From: Mariniflexile fucanivorans
Lineage (GTDB): Bacteria > Bacteroidota > Bacteroidia > Flavobacteriales > Flavobacteriaceae
DNA length: 64,000 bases
Direction: 5' to 3'
NCBI RefSeq assembly: GCF_004341235.1
Contig: NZ_SLUP01000010.1
Span: forward strand, 62,001 to 126,000
This document shows positions 53,198 to 62,148 of the stretch, one piece after another; the stretch's first letter is position 1, and each line of letters starts with the position of its first letter. Both the position numbers and the translations under genes were made by a program. The notes under the pieces are model-generated. The model made no database searches, had not been told where the DNA came from, and saw nothing but the letters and a program-made list of their open reading frames with translations.

Positions 53198-55510
53198 ATG
53201 AAAACATTACTAAATTTTATTATTGTGTTGACAATTTCAATGCAAATTCAAGCACAAGAACGGTTAATTTCGGGCAAAGTTACCGATGAAACAGGGTTAG
53301 CACTTCCTGGAGCTAACGTTGTTGTTAAAGGAACTTCAACAGGAATCACAACAAATTTTGACGGTTTATATCAAATAAAGGCAAAAGACACAGACATTTT
53401 GGTGTTTTCGTATATAGGTTTTATAAGCGAAGAGCGTGTTGTTGGAAAATTAAATACCATTTCAATAACATTAAAAGAAGATAGTTCGTGTTTAGATGAA
53501 GTGGTCGTGGTTGGTTACGGAACAAGAAAACGAACTTATGTAACTGGTTCTGTATCCAGAATTTCATCACATCAAAAAAGTCAAAATAAACAAAAAGCGT
53601 ATCAAAATAAGTTAGCGAATCAAATTCAATACCATACGGCAACAAGTGCTTTGCAAGGTAAAGTAGCAGGTGTTCAGGTAAATAATTCGGCGTCCAATGC
53701 GCATATTGTCATTCGAGGCACTTCAACTTTGTCAAATAACAGCGAACCTTTGGTGGTTGTAGATGGGCATACTGTACCTTATCATATGGTAGAATCCATC
53801 AATCCAAACGAGGTTAAAGATATAACCATTCTTAAAGATAGTAATGCGACGGCTATTTATGGAAATAGAGGGAGTAATGGTGTTATCATCATTTCAACAA
53901 AAAACAAAGCGGAAGTTTTAACTGAACCTTTATATATAGTTGATGGTGTGCCAATTAAAAAAGAACATAATTACATTATTGAAAATTTACCAAAACAGGA
54001 TATTGATACTAAAACAAGTTATAATAAAGCAGAAGCCAAAGATAAATTTGGAAAAATAGCTAAAGATGGCTGTATTGTAATTACAACGCATCAAGGAAAT
54101 TTTAGATTAAACAATCAAGAAAGTTATGCCGTAATTGAAGAAAATAACTTTGAAAGAACATCGTTATCGCCACTTTCTACCTTTTCTATAGATGTAGATA
54201 AAGCATCTTACAGCAATATAAGACGCATGATTAACGACGGAATGGCCATAGAGCCTGATGCCGTTAAAATTGAAGAAATGATAAATTATTTTGATTATAA
54301 TTATCCACAACCAACTGGAGAACATCCATTTTCAATAAACACCGAAGTAGCAAAAACACCGTGGAATACAGATACTAAAATTGTTAAAATAGGCTTGCAA
54401 GGAAAAACATATTTAAATGATGAGTTGCCAGCATCGAACCTAACATTTTTAATAGATGTTTCGGGTTCTATGAGTTCGCAAAATAAATTACCGTTGTTAA
54501 AATCGGCTTTCAAATTATTGGTAAATCAGTTACGCGAGCAGGATAAAGTGTCTATTGTTGTGTATGCAGGTGCAGCAGGTGTGGTGCTAGAACCAACTTC
54601 GGGGAAACACAAAGAAAAAATAATCAATGCGTTAGATAATTTAAATTCTGGAGGTTCAACAGCAGGTGGTGCAGGTATTAACTTAGCTTATAAATTAGCT
54701 GAAGAAAATTTTAAAAAGAATGGCAATAACCGAGTTATTTTAGCTACCGATGGCGATTTTAACGTGGGTGCTTCGTCTGATAAAGCCATGGAAAAACTTA
54801 TTGAAGAAAAACGTAAATCGGGTGTGTTTTTATCTGTTTTAGGATTTGGCTACGGAAATTATAAAGATTCAAAATTGGAAATTTTAGCCAATAAAGGCAA
54901 CGGAAACCATGCCTACATCGATAATATGCAAGAAGCACAAAAAGTGTTTGGAAAGGAATTTGGAGGTACGTTGTTTACCATTGCTAAAGATGTAAAAATT
55001 CAAATTGAATTCAATCCAAATAAAGTACAAGCCTACAGATTGATTGGTTATGAAAATAGAATGCTTGCAGATGAAGATTTTGTTGATGACACAAAAGATG
55101 CAGGTGAATTAGGTAGTGGGCATACAGTAACTGCACTATATGAAGTTATTCCTGTGGGAGTTGATAGCAAGTATTTAAAAGATGTACCCGATTTAAAATA
55201 CACAAAACCGGAAGCTACTAAAGCGTATTCAAATGAATTATTTACTGTGAAATTTAGATACAAAAAACCTGATGGCGATACAAGTATTGAAATGGTGCAT
55301 GTACAAAATGATGTAGTTTCTGAAGCTTCCGAAGATTTAAAATTTGCAACATCGGTTGCCTTATTTGGTATGCAATTACGACAATCAAAATATCAAAACA
55401 ACTCCAAAGTAGAAGATGTTATCACCTTGGCAAAATCGGGTAGAGGAGACGATAAAGATGGCTACCGGTCAGAATTTATGAGATTAGTTTCTTCTTATCA
55501 GAATTTATAA
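53198..55510 (+). CDS. Von Willebrand A-domain protein fused to carboxypeptidase-regulatory and TonB-plug-like domains
   Basis: A 770-residue secreted protein. A signal peptide (1-22) is followed by a CarboxypepD_reg-like domain (about 24-100, ISGKVTDETGLALPGANV), the TonB-box-like DEVVVVGYG, and a TonB-plug-like segment (about 145-235, LQGKVAGVQV, SVEDITIL-like EVKDITILKDSNATAIYG). A partial second plug unit follows (about 240-300, PLYIVDGVPI). Next come a vWA N-terminal segment (SPLSTFSIDVDKASYSNIRR), the vWA domain with MIDAS at DVSGSMSS (Asp420) and a C-terminal DUF3520-like region ending GDDKDGYRSEFMRLV. There is no barrel, so the plug parts are not a receptor. Related vWA/DUF3520 proteins occur in Bacteroidetes; the role is unknown. 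Confidence 0.85.
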   Translation: MKTLLNFIIVLTISMQIQAQERLISGKVTDETGLALPGANVVVKGTSTGITTNFDGLYQIKAKDTDILVFSYIGFISEERVVGKLNTISITLKEDSSCLDEVVVVGYGTRKRTYVTGSVSRISSHQKSQNKQKAYQNKLANQIQYHTATSALQGKVAGVQVNNSASNAHIVIRGTSTLSNNSEPLVVVDGHTVPYHMVESINPNEVKDITILKDSNATAIYGNRGSNGVIIISTKNKAEVLTEPLYIVDGVPIKKEHNYIIENLPKQDIDTKTSYNKAEAKDKFGKIAKDGCIVITTHQGNFRLNNQESYAVIEENNFERTSLSPLSTFSIDVDKASYSNIRRMINDGMAIEPDAVKIEEMINYFDYNYPQPTGEHPFSINTEVAKTPWNTDTKIVKIGLQGKTYLNDELPASNLTFLIDVSGSMSSQNKLPLLKSAFKLLVNQLREQDKVSIVVYAGAAGVVLEPTSGKHKEKIINALDNLNSGGSTAGGAGINLAYKLAEENFKKNGNNRVILATDGDFNVGASSDKAMEKLIEEKRKSGVFLSVLGFGYGNYKDSKLEILANKGNGNHAYIDNMQEAQKVFGKEFGGTLFTIAKDVKIQIEFNPNKVQAYRLIGYENRMLADEDFVDDTKDAGELGSGHTVTALYEVIPVGVDSKYLKDVPDLKYTKPEATKAYSNELFTVKFRYKKPDGDTSIEMVHVQNDVVSEASEDLKFATSVALFGMQLRQSKYQNNSKVEDVITLAKSGRGDDKDGYRSEFMRLVSSYQNL

Positions 55511-55815
55511 AAAGTTTAAAAAACCAATTATTTATAGAGGTGTCATATTGGGCGCAGTCGAATATATTTTGACTGTGCCCAAACTGGTATTTGTAACCGA
55601 ATTGAAATATAATTATTCTTTAAAATTCAAAATTTACTTTCCGAATTACAACAATCAAGTTGTAATTATTTCTCTTTTATTCGTCGCTCAATCACATGTT
55701 TACGTAGATTTTATAATGCTATTGTGTTAAATTATTATTCATTTGAGCAAAAGTAAACTTTACTAATATTTTAATTTAGAAGAAATATGAATTTAAATTA
55801 AAAAAATAAAGAAGC
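55511..55815. other. 305-bp intergenic region with one hairpin, no gene
   Basis: A 60-codon open frame crosses it but begins inside a hairpin and has no coding character, so it is not called. The main structure is the hairpin at 55548-55582. The rest is AT-rich and should contain the promoter of the copper-bundle gene; no clear -7 element was found. Confidence 0.6.
55548..55582 (+). terminator. Hairpin after the vWA-fusion gene, possible terminator or repeat
   Basis: TTGGGCGCAGTC (55548-55559) pairs with GACTGTGCCCAA (55571-55582) over 12 positions with one G-T pair and an 11-base loop. It begins about 37 bp after the stop. No T tract follows, so it may be a dispersed repeat element instead of a classical terminator. 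Confidence 0.45.
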
Positions 55816-56133
55816 ATGGTACGAAGTTATGAGAGTTGTATAGAGGCCTGTCAACAATGTGTAATTGATTGTCAAAAATGTCTTTCTGAAATGATTGGTA
55901 AAAAAAGTGATAATGATTGTCCAAATTGTTGTTTGCAATGTGTAGAAGCCTGTTTAATTTGCATCAAATTTATGTTAGTCGATAGTTTTTTTGCAAAAAA
56001 GTATTGTAGACTATGTGCTGAAATTTGTGAATGGTGTGCACAACAATGTCAACAACATGACAATGAGCATTGTAAAGCATGTGCAGCTTCATGTACTGCA
56101 TGTGCACAAGAATGCCGAGTGCATATGGCTTAA
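55816..56133 (+). CDS. Four-helix-bundle copper-binding protein (cysteine-rich, Csp-like)
   Basis: A 105-residue cytoplasmic protein with 21 cysteines (20 %), arranged as CxxxC and CxxC pairs along predicted helices: CIEACQQCVIDCQKC, CPNCCLQCVEACLIC, CRLCAEICEWC and CKACAASCTACAQEC. This is the pattern of DUF326/Csp copper-storage proteins, in which the cysteines line the core of a four-helix bundle and bind many Cu(I) ions. No signal peptide is present, so it resembles the cytosolic Csp3 type. A flavoprotein of the GSP26 family follows after 34 bp; the pair may be a small stress operon. Confidence 0.85.
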   Translation: MVRSYESCIEACQQCVIDCQKCLSEMIGKKSDNDCPNCCLQCVEACLICIKFMLVDSFFAKKYCRLCAEICEWCAQQCQQHDNEHCKACAASCTACAQECRVHMA

Positions 56134-56167
56134 AAACGAATATTAAAAACTAAAAAATTTAAGAAAA

Positions 56168-56605
56168 ATGGACAATAAAAGTAATACAAAGGATAAAGAC
56201 AAATTAGAAAAAATAAAAGCACTTATAGATGATCCCAAAGTAATTATGCTTTCCACCAGATTGGATAAAATCCCTTTTTCGGTTTGCCCAATGACCATTC
56301 AAGAAATAGATGAACTAGGTGATCTTTGGTTTTTTTCTTCAAAAGCGAGTAGCCATTTTAATGATATAGAGTTTGACAACAGAGTACAAATTATGTATGT
56401 AGACAACCAAAAGCAAAGCTATATATCCATTTATGGAAATGCAACCCATATTGTTGATAAACAAAAAGTTAACGAATTATGGAACCCCGATCTAACTAAT
56501 TGGTTTGAAGGAAAAGACGATCCAAATTTAATATTGTTAAATGTTAATATTGATAATGCTTATTATTGGAATGCGGAAGAAAGTAAACTCGTGTCTTTTT
56601 TTTAA
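56168..56605 (+). CDS. GSP26-like pyridoxamine 5'-phosphate oxidase-fold protein
   Basis: A 145-residue split-barrel flavin-binding protein. LEKIKALIDDPKVIMLSTRL, PMTIQEIDELGDLWFFSSKASSH and ISIYGNATHIVDKQKVNELW are the typical blocks of general stress protein 26. Members bind FMN or F420; the function is unclear. The KDDPNLILLNVNIDNAYYWNAEESK ending is conserved in the family. It follows the copper-bundle gene by 34 bp. Confidence 0.85.
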   Translation: MDNKSNTKDKDKLEKIKALIDDPKVIMLSTRLDKIPFSVCPMTIQEIDELGDLWFFSSKASSHFNDIEFDNRVQIMYVDNQKQSYISIYGNATHIVDKQKVNELWNPDLTNWFEGKDDPNLILLNVNIDNAYYWNAEESKLVSFF

Positions 56606-56666
56606 ATGAATTTGCATAACGATCATAATTTAATAAAAGGTATAATATATTAAAGCCTTTTCGATA

Positions 56667-56705
56667 CCAAGACCTCACAGGTTTTCAAAACCTGTGAGGT
56701 CTTGG
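56667..56705. repeat. Perfect 39-bp palindrome
   Basis: Two 19-bp arms (56667-56685 and 56687-56705) are exact inverted copies around a single central C. One arm contains AGACCTCACAGG and the other CCTGTGAGGTCT. The GC-rich centre of each arm stands out in the AT-rich spacer. It lies 62 bp after the GSP26-like gene. It could terminate transcription in either direction, but no T tract follows on the plus strand, and its perfection suggests a dispersed repeat family. Confidence 0.85.
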
Positions 56706-56901
56706 TTATTCTGAAAATTGCGAGTAGTTCGAAATTAATGTTGTGTCATGAAATTAGCTGAACGAAATAGCTTAAATTAGCAAAGCAATTACATATTTGA
56801 ATGAATGTTCTTCTACATTTTTGAGGGCATTGTATAGCTTAAAAAGTTTATGTAATGCCTTCATTTTATTAGCGTTTTTAAGAATTTAATGTCGTCTTAT
56901 A

Positions 56902-57351
56902 TTAAGATACTGTTATTATAAACTCTGAAGAGGAATGATCTTTATTAGAATCTTTGTAAACATAGTTTAAACTTTTTCGTAATAAATTTTTAAGATTTCC
57001 AAAAGTACTGGGTTTCATTAAATACCAATTGGCTCCTTTATTTTGTAATGTATCTGCCATCGCTTCATCTATGTAAGTAGAGTATATAATGATAGGGATT
57101 TTGGAAAGCTGTGGCTCGTTTCTAATATCATTTAAACATTCTTCGCCATTCATCAAAGGCATATTCAAATCTAAATAAATGGCATCTGGTAAGGGCTTAC
57201 CGGCCATTAAAAGGTGTTCCATAAGCGTAACGCCATTATCAAAATCTTCAACTGCTACATTCATATTTAATTCATCTAGAGCTTCTTTAAAAAGCATACG
57301 GTCTTCATTATCATCATCAGCTAGGTAAATTAAGAGCGGTTTTTGTAACAT
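56902..57351 (-). CDS. Single-domain response regulator
   Basis: A 149-residue receiver domain with no output domain. The acidic pocket is DDD (12-14), the phosphorylation site Asp61 lies in YLDLNMP, the conserved threonine/serine position is IIYSTY and the lysine is in YLMKPS. Proteins of this CheY-like/Rcp1-like sort signal by protein contact. No histidine kinase is adjacent. The OsmC gene lies upstream by 38 bp on the same strand. Confidence 0.88.
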   Translation of the reverse strand: MLQKPLLIYLADDDNEDRMLFKEALDELNMNVAVEDFDNGVTLMEHLLMAGKPLPDAIYLDLNMPLMNGEECLNDIRNEPQLSKIPIIIYSTYIDEAMADTLQNKGANWYLMKPSTFGNLKNLLRKSLNYVYKDSNKDHSSSEFIITVS

Positions 57352-57389
57352 AATTTTGAAATAAATGAATTAAAAAAAAATCATTAGTA

Positions 57390-57803
57390 TTAATCTAAAC
57401 TAGCATCAAGACTTATATCAAGAGCTTTATAGGCTTTACTTACAGGGCAATTTTGTTTTGCGTCTTTGGCGACTTCTTGAAATTTGTCATCTTGTATATC
57501 GGCTACTTTAGCTTTAACAACAAGTTCCGATTTTGTTATAACGCCATCTTCCATGATTATAAAACATTTGGTTTCTAACACTTCGGGGGTAAAACCGGCT
57601 TCGGTTAAGTTTGCACTTAATTGCATAGTGAAACATCCAGCATGTGCTGCGGCTAATAATTCTTCAGGATTTGTACCTGTACCGTTTTCAAATCGGCTGT
57701 GGTAAGAATACTGCATGTTGTCAAGTGCTTTACTTTCAGAGGTTAAATAACCTTTTCCTTCTTTTACAGTGCCGCTCCAAACGGCAGTGGTATGTCTTTT
57801 CAT
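57390..57803 (-). CDS. OsmC/Ohr family peroxiredoxin
   Basis: A 137-residue protein of the OsmC type. The N-terminal AVWSGTVKEGKGYLTSESKAL fits OsmC rather than Ohr. The two redox cysteines are in EELLAAAHAGCFTM and in the C-terminal KQNCPVSKAYK. It reduces organic hydroperoxides with a thiol donor. The neighbouring DUF5670, YihY and AraC genes point to a stress region. It and the response regulator may be co-transcribed. Confidence 0.9.
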   Translation of the reverse strand: MKRHTTAVWSGTVKEGKGYLTSESKALDNMQYSYHSRFENGTGTNPEELLAAAHAGCFTMQLSANLTEAGFTPEVLETKCFIIMEDGVITKSELVVKAKVADIQDDKFQEVAKDAKQNCPVSKAYKALDISLDASLD

Positions 57804-57842
57804 TTTGTATGTTTTTTAATGTTTAGTTACTATTTATTCAAC

Positions 57843-58040
<198 letters not shown>

Positions 58041-58164
58041 TTAATTATCTAGCTAAAAATAAAGCTAAAGAATGCACTAGGTTAACTCATATAAAAACCA
58101 TTTTTAGCGCAATCAAAAAAAAATGATGTTTTAATGCAGAAATTGGTGTGCGTTCTGAGCTGTT

Positions 58165-59046
58165 TTAAGTAGTTGAAATTAGATATTGGTCTGAATAAAT
58201 TTTGGTAAACTGTGCGCCAAAAAAAAGAATTAAACTAGAATAAGAAGTCCACAACATAACAATAATAATAGAACCGGCGGCACCATAGGTAGAACCAGGT
58301 TCTGTTTTTCCAAAGTAATAGGAAAGGATGTACTTGCCTAAAATGAATAAAATGGCGGTTAATGCAGCACCCACCCGTACCGCTCTCCATTTTATATGTT
58401 TGCTTGGTAAAAATTTAAACATGGCGGCGAATAAAATATAAATAAATACAAGAGATATGGTAATGTCCAGAATATAAGCAATACCTACAATTTCAGTTGA
58501 AAACAAATTAGAGATCCTGTTGGCAAAGGTTGTAAGCAATGCGGTAAGTGCAAAACTTATTAGGAGTAAAAACCCGAAAATTAATATAAACCCAAAACTT
58601 TTTAACCTGCCAATTAATGTGGAAATAATTTCATTTGAATACGTTTGTTTTATTCCCCAAATATCATCGAGAGCATTTTGTAATTGATAAAACACGCCGG
58701 TGGCACCATATAATAAAACACCAATACCCAAAATAGTGGCAAATAAAGAAGTGGGTGCGTCGCCCTTTTCTGCAATCATATTTAAAATGGCCGTTGCTGT
58801 ATCCGATCCTAAGGCCGACGACATTTCAGACTGTAATTCACCCCTCACAATTTCTCTTCCCCAAATGGCTCCAACCAAATTTAAAATAATAATAAGTAAT
58901 GCGGGAAGCGATAATATAGCATAATAAGCCACTACAGCTCCTAATTTAAAAGGTTCTTTATCTATCCAAGACTTATAGGTTTTAACTAGAAGTTTTGGTA
59001 AATGAGTTAGTTTAAATGACGTATTATCCTTTGTATCCTTATCCAT
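58165..59046 (-). CDS. YihY/BrkB family membrane protein
   Basis: A 293-residue protein with six hydrophobic helices. The N-terminal KSWIDKEPFKLGAVVAYYAI and the later GVLLYGATGVFYQLQNALDDIWGIK block are the family's conserved features. Older names such as ribonuclease BN or serum-resistance BrkB do not reflect a proven function. It stands alone between the small DUF5670 gene and the divergent small ORF at 59261. Confidence 0.88.
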   Translation of the reverse strand: MDKDTKDNTSFKLTHLPKLLVKTYKSWIDKEPFKLGAVVAYYAILSLPALLIIILNLVGAIWGREIVRGELQSEMSSALGSDTATAILNMIAEKGDAPTSLFATILGIGVLLYGATGVFYQLQNALDDIWGIKQTYSNEIISTLIGRLKSFGFILIFGFLLLISFALTALLTTFANRISNLFSTEIVGIAYILDITISLVFIYILFAAMFKFLPSKHIKWRAVRVGAALTAILFILGKYILSYYFGKTEPGSTYGAAGSIIIVMLWTSYSSLILFFGAQFTKIYSDQYLISTT

Positions 59047-59260
59047 TTTATTTATAAAAATTATTTATTCAAAATAAAATAGTTTCTATAAATATATTTA
59101 ATCGAATCCATTAAAGTATTAGCGTTATTGGTTTTTGGTAGTAAATACATGGTTATTAAAATTATATAAAATAACGAAAAAATTATGTAACAGCATCATT
59201 ACACTAATGTTGCAATTTTGTAACATAAAATGATAATTAATATAATTTAAACATATAAAC

Positions 59261-59401
59261 ATGAAAAATTTAAGCTTTAAAACACAGCAAAATGCCATTG
59301 TAAAACGCACTTTAAGCCTTGAAGAGTTTATTGGGAATTATATAGCACCGTCCCAAATTAAAGATAGCGATTTAAATCCTATTTCGATTGCAGATAAATA
59401 A
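59261..59401 (+). CDS. Small hypothetical protein upstream of the AraC-type regulator
   Basis: A 46-residue plus-strand frame beginning MKNLSFKTQQNAIVKRTLSL and ending SDLNPISIADK. It is preceded by an AT-rich leader typical of the window and is followed 66 bp later by the AraC-type gene. The amino-acid composition is balanced, unlike random AT-rich frames. I do not recognise it. A 61-codon minus-strand frame overlaps it and looks random. Confidence 0.35.
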   Translation: MKNLSFKTQQNAIVKRTLSLEEFIGNYIAPSQIKDSDLNPISIADK

Positions 59402-59467
59402 TTAGGCTATTTAATAATTAGTTTATCTAGAACCCATAGCTGTAACATAACAATAAAAAAAATAAAC

Positions 59468-60484
59468 ATGAAAACGATATCAATAACTTCAAATAATCTT
59501 TCTACTATTTTTGAGCAAATACAAGTTCAATTAGGCGGTAAACTCAAAATTAAATCTAAGGAATACAGATTAGAAATAAACAATGTTATTGCTGAAGGAT
59601 TTGTTTCAGGAATATCTGTAGAACCTGCAATTTCTTACATAGAATATGATATTGTTTTTAAAGAAGATGTCACACTTACATACAGACAAGATCATTCAAG
59701 CTACATTCATTTTGGATATTGTTCCAAAGGAAAATTGGTTCAGAGTTTTGGAGAAAATGGACTTAAGAATACTTTAGCTCAATTCCAAACAGGTATTTTT
59801 TCAAATTCAGCAAAAAAAAGAACATTTTTATTCTTTAGAAAAAACGAAGAAGTGAAAATTTCTATGATCACTGTAAATGTTCTTTCTGTTTCAGATAAAG
59901 AATTAAAAACCCATTTGCAAAGTACATTTGTAAATAATCAAGAAAATAGTGAGTTAGCGCACATTGGTTCGTTCAACCTAAAAATTTCAGAAAAAATTGA
60001 TCACCTTAATTGTATTAGCCAAAAAGGGTTGATTAGAAACTTGTTGATAAACAGTACTGTATATTTAATTTTGGCTTTAGAACTTGAACAGCATAAAGAC
60101 GATTTAATAAACGCTGAAAACAGCTACAACTCCCTTTCGCAGTCTGATATGGAAGCTATTAAGGACATATCTGAATTTATAAGAAATTATCCAGAAATTC
60201 AATATAGCTTAAAGTATTTGAGTAAAAAAGCAGGATTGTCTCCTATTAAATTGCAAGAAGGTTTTAAAATAATGCACAACAGAACGGTAACCGATTTTAT
60301 TAGAAACGTTAGGGTAGAAGCAGCAGAAAATTTAATACGAACTTCCGAACTTAATATTTCAGAAATTGTATATACCATTGGTCTTACCAGTAGAAGTTAT
60401 TTTTCAAAAATATTCAAAGCCAAATACAATTGCAGCCCTAAACATTATCAAAATCATCAAAACAGATTAGCTATTACGGCTTAA
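59468..60484 (+). CDS. AraC/XylS-family transcriptional regulator
   Basis: A 338-residue protein with an unrecognised N-terminal sensor part (1 to about 220) and a C-terminal pair of helix-turn-helix motifs. The first HTH covers YSLKYLSKKAGLSPIKLQEGFK, and the second is LNISEIVYTIGLTSRSYFSKIFK, followed by the family signature YNCSPKHYQ. It should bind as a dimer to promoters of stress or envelope genes; its target is not visible. It has no divergent neighbour. Confidence 0.92.
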   Translation: MKTISITSNNLSTIFEQIQVQLGGKLKIKSKEYRLEINNVIAEGFVSGISVEPAISYIEYDIVFKEDVTLTYRQDHSSYIHFGYCSKGKLVQSFGENGLKNTLAQFQTGIFSNSAKKRTFLFFRKNEEVKISMITVNVLSVSDKELKTHLQSTFVNNQENSELAHIGSFNLKISEKIDHLNCISQKGLIRNLLINSTVYLILALELEQHKDDLINAENSYNSLSQSDMEAIKDISEFIRNYPEIQYSLKYLSKKAGLSPIKLQEGFKIMHNRTVTDFIRNVRVEAAENLIRTSELNISEIVYTIGLTSRSYFSKIFKAKYNCSPKHYQNHQNRLAITA

Positions 60485-60573
60485 AACAGTTAAGAATAAA
60501 CATTTTTATTATTTAAAACGAACTGTTTAAGCTTACTTAAATAAACCGTTTTTAACTTTAAATTTTAGAAATA

Positions 60574-61023
60574 ATGAGCACATATACAGCAACCATAAGT
60601 AATAAATTGAATAATCTTTTAGAAAAAACAAAAGATGCCGAAAAAGGTTTTAAAACAGCCTCTGAAAACACAAATAATACGTATTTGAAGCAATATTTTG
60701 AAAGAAAATCAAAAGAACGCTATCAATTTGGATACGAATTAAACAATGAAGTAAGATTATTTGGCGAGCGTCCTAAAAAAAGTGGTAGCGTAACTGGTGC
60801 AGCTCATCGTACCTGGATGGACATTAAAGCATTGTTTTCGGGCAATAATGATGAAGCTATGCTGGAAGAAGCCATAAGCGGAGAGCGAGCAACTTTACAA
60901 GAATATAACAATGTGCTTAATGAAACTTCCTTACCCATTAGTACCCATAGCATCTTGCTAAAACAAAAAGACATTATAGAAAGTGATCTTAAAACTATTA
61001 AGACACTTGAAGATTTACAATAA
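60574..61023 (+). CDS. PA2169/DUF2383 four-helix-bundle protein
   Basis: A 149-residue helical protein without signal peptide. Blocks KLNNLLEKTKDAEKGFKTAS, FERKSKERYQFGYELNNEVR and TWMDIKALFSGNNDEAMLEEA match the ferritin-like DUF2383 (PA2169) family. The family's function is unknown, though it is often induced under stress. It is followed by a rho-independent terminator and lies 89 bp after the AraC-type gene. Confidence 0.85.
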   Translation: MSTYTATISNKLNNLLEKTKDAEKGFKTASENTNNTYLKQYFERKSKERYQFGYELNNEVRLFGERPKKSGSVTGAAHRTWMDIKALFSGNNDEAMLEEAISGERATLQEYNNVLNETSLPISTHSILLKQKDIIESDLKTIKTLEDLQ

Positions 61024-61049
61024 TTATATCATTGTAAATTGCTAGAGAA

Positions 61050-61087
61050 GAGGATAGAAAAGTACGTTACTTTTTTATCCTTTTTTT
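61050..61087 (+). terminator. Rho-independent terminator after the DUF2383 gene
   Basis: AGGATA and AAAAGTA pair with TACTTTT and TATCCT around a tiny CGT loop, with one internal mismatch, and are followed by a run of seven T (61081-61087). It lies 27 bp after the stop. Confidence 0.8.
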
Positions 61088-61267
61088 GTGCTTTAAATTT
61101 GTTGAAATATCGTGTTACCGAGTAAACGTACTTTATGTTTTTGCGTTAATATATTAAGCAATAGCGTTAACTTATTTTGTTGATTTACAGTAATTTTAAG
61201 TTATAAGCGAGTGATTATAAAAAATATATTATTCACTTTTATTTATTAACTAAAAAAACTAGAAATT

Positions 61268-61429
61268 ATGTTACGTTGGACAATTACATTTATTATTTTA
61301 GCAATTATAGCAGGTATATTAGGTTTTGGCGGTATAGCCGCTGGAGCTGCTGGTATAGCAAAAGTTTTATTTTTTATATTTATTGTGCTTTTTATTATTT
61401 CACTAATAACTGGCAGGAAAAAGATATAA
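61268..61429 (+). CDS. Small membrane protein, DUF1328/YtjA family
   Basis: A 53-residue frame that a 60-residue cutoff misses. It starts [20 protein letters not shown], has a Gly/Ala-rich centre ([16 protein letters not shown]) and ends [10 protein letters not shown]. This is the recognisable DUF1328 pattern: two helices and a short basic tail. Function unknown; the family is common in stress-gene neighbourhoods. A strong bidirectional terminator follows at 61498-61543. Confidence 0.85.
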   Translation: MLRWTITFIILAIIAGILGFGGIAAGAAGIAKVLFFIFIVLFIISLITGRKKI

Positions 61430-61497
61430 GTATTTGATATTCATTTGTAAAATTTAGGTGGATATTAAAAAATAAAGCTTATTAAGTTTATAGCTTA

Positions 61498-61543
61498 AAC
61501 CGCTAAAAAATAAAAAGACTTCTTTTTGTTTTTAGCGGTTTTT
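61498..61543. terminator. Bidirectional rho-independent terminator
   Basis: AAACCGCTAAAAA (61498-61510) pairs with TTTTTAGCGGTTT (61529-61541), and the inner AAAAAG/CTTTTT extends the stem. A T tract follows on the plus strand and an A tract precedes it, so it can serve the convergent DUF1328 gene and the minus-strand gene at 61594. Confidence 0.85.
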
Positions 61544-61593
61544 AATTTGATGAACAGTCTTTTTGCTTATTCAATTTATTAAAATTAAATAGT

Positions 61594-62136
61594 TTAGTTT
61601 TCATCTTCATCTTCATCTTCATCTACTTCAGCTAAAGGATGATCGTACATTTCTAAACCAATAATTTTTATAATGTTTACTATGGTACTATAAAGCATTA
61701 ATACAACTACAATAAGTCCAGAAGTTAAAATACTGGAAATGGCTAAAGACGTATAGTAAATATAATTAAACCAATTGGTAGGTACGGTATCAGACTCAGT
61801 GATGGGAAGATTTAGTAATATAAAAGATATCACTGAAGCTATAAAAACCACGGTATCCAATTTTGCTATTTGTAGCACTTGTAAATAATGATCTTTTTTA
61901 AGTTTAGATTTTGAATTGGAACTAATACTTAATACGGTTAACAATAAAGCTAGAATGGTGGCAGATGCCAAAGCAATTGTGTTGCAAAGTGTATTAATAC
62001 CAGAAAGCGATTTTTTAATAAGTACTTTAGCTTCATAGCCACTTAATTCCCCTAAAAGAAGCGTTCCTAAAAGGATTATTAACAAGGAGATAATGCCTCC
62101 TGTTATTGCTCTTTTTGTATATCTGGTAATTTTCAT
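61594..62136 (-). CDS. Four-helix membrane protein with acidic C-terminal tail
   Basis: A 180-residue protein with about four hydrophobic helices (near 12-32, 48-70, 94-112 and 128-150) and a C-terminal tail DEDEDEDEN. The tail is encoded by a short tandem hexanucleotide repeat at about 61600-61623. No known family is recognised. It follows the 518-residue gene by 12 bp and is probably transcribed with it. Confidence 0.65.
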   Translation of the reverse strand: MKITRYTKRAITGGIISLLIILLGTLLLGELSGYEAKVLIKKSLSGINTLCNTIALASATILALLLTVLSISSNSKSKLKKDHYLQVLQIAKLDTVVFIASVISFILLNLPITESDTVPTNWFNYIYYTSLAISSILTSGLIVVVLMLYSTIVNIIKIIGLEMYDHPLAEVDEDEDEDEN

Positions 62137-62148
62137 TGGTACTTACAT

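Noticed and set aside
55548-55730. A 60-codon plus-strand frame in the spacer
   Set aside because: It begins within the hairpin at 55548-55582, has no ribosome-binding signal and reads as random AT-rich sequence.
59125-59310. A 61-codon minus-strand frame
   Set aside because: It overlaps the more plausible small plus-strand frame at 59261 and its product is rich in Phe, Asn and Leu, as expected from random AT-rich DNA.
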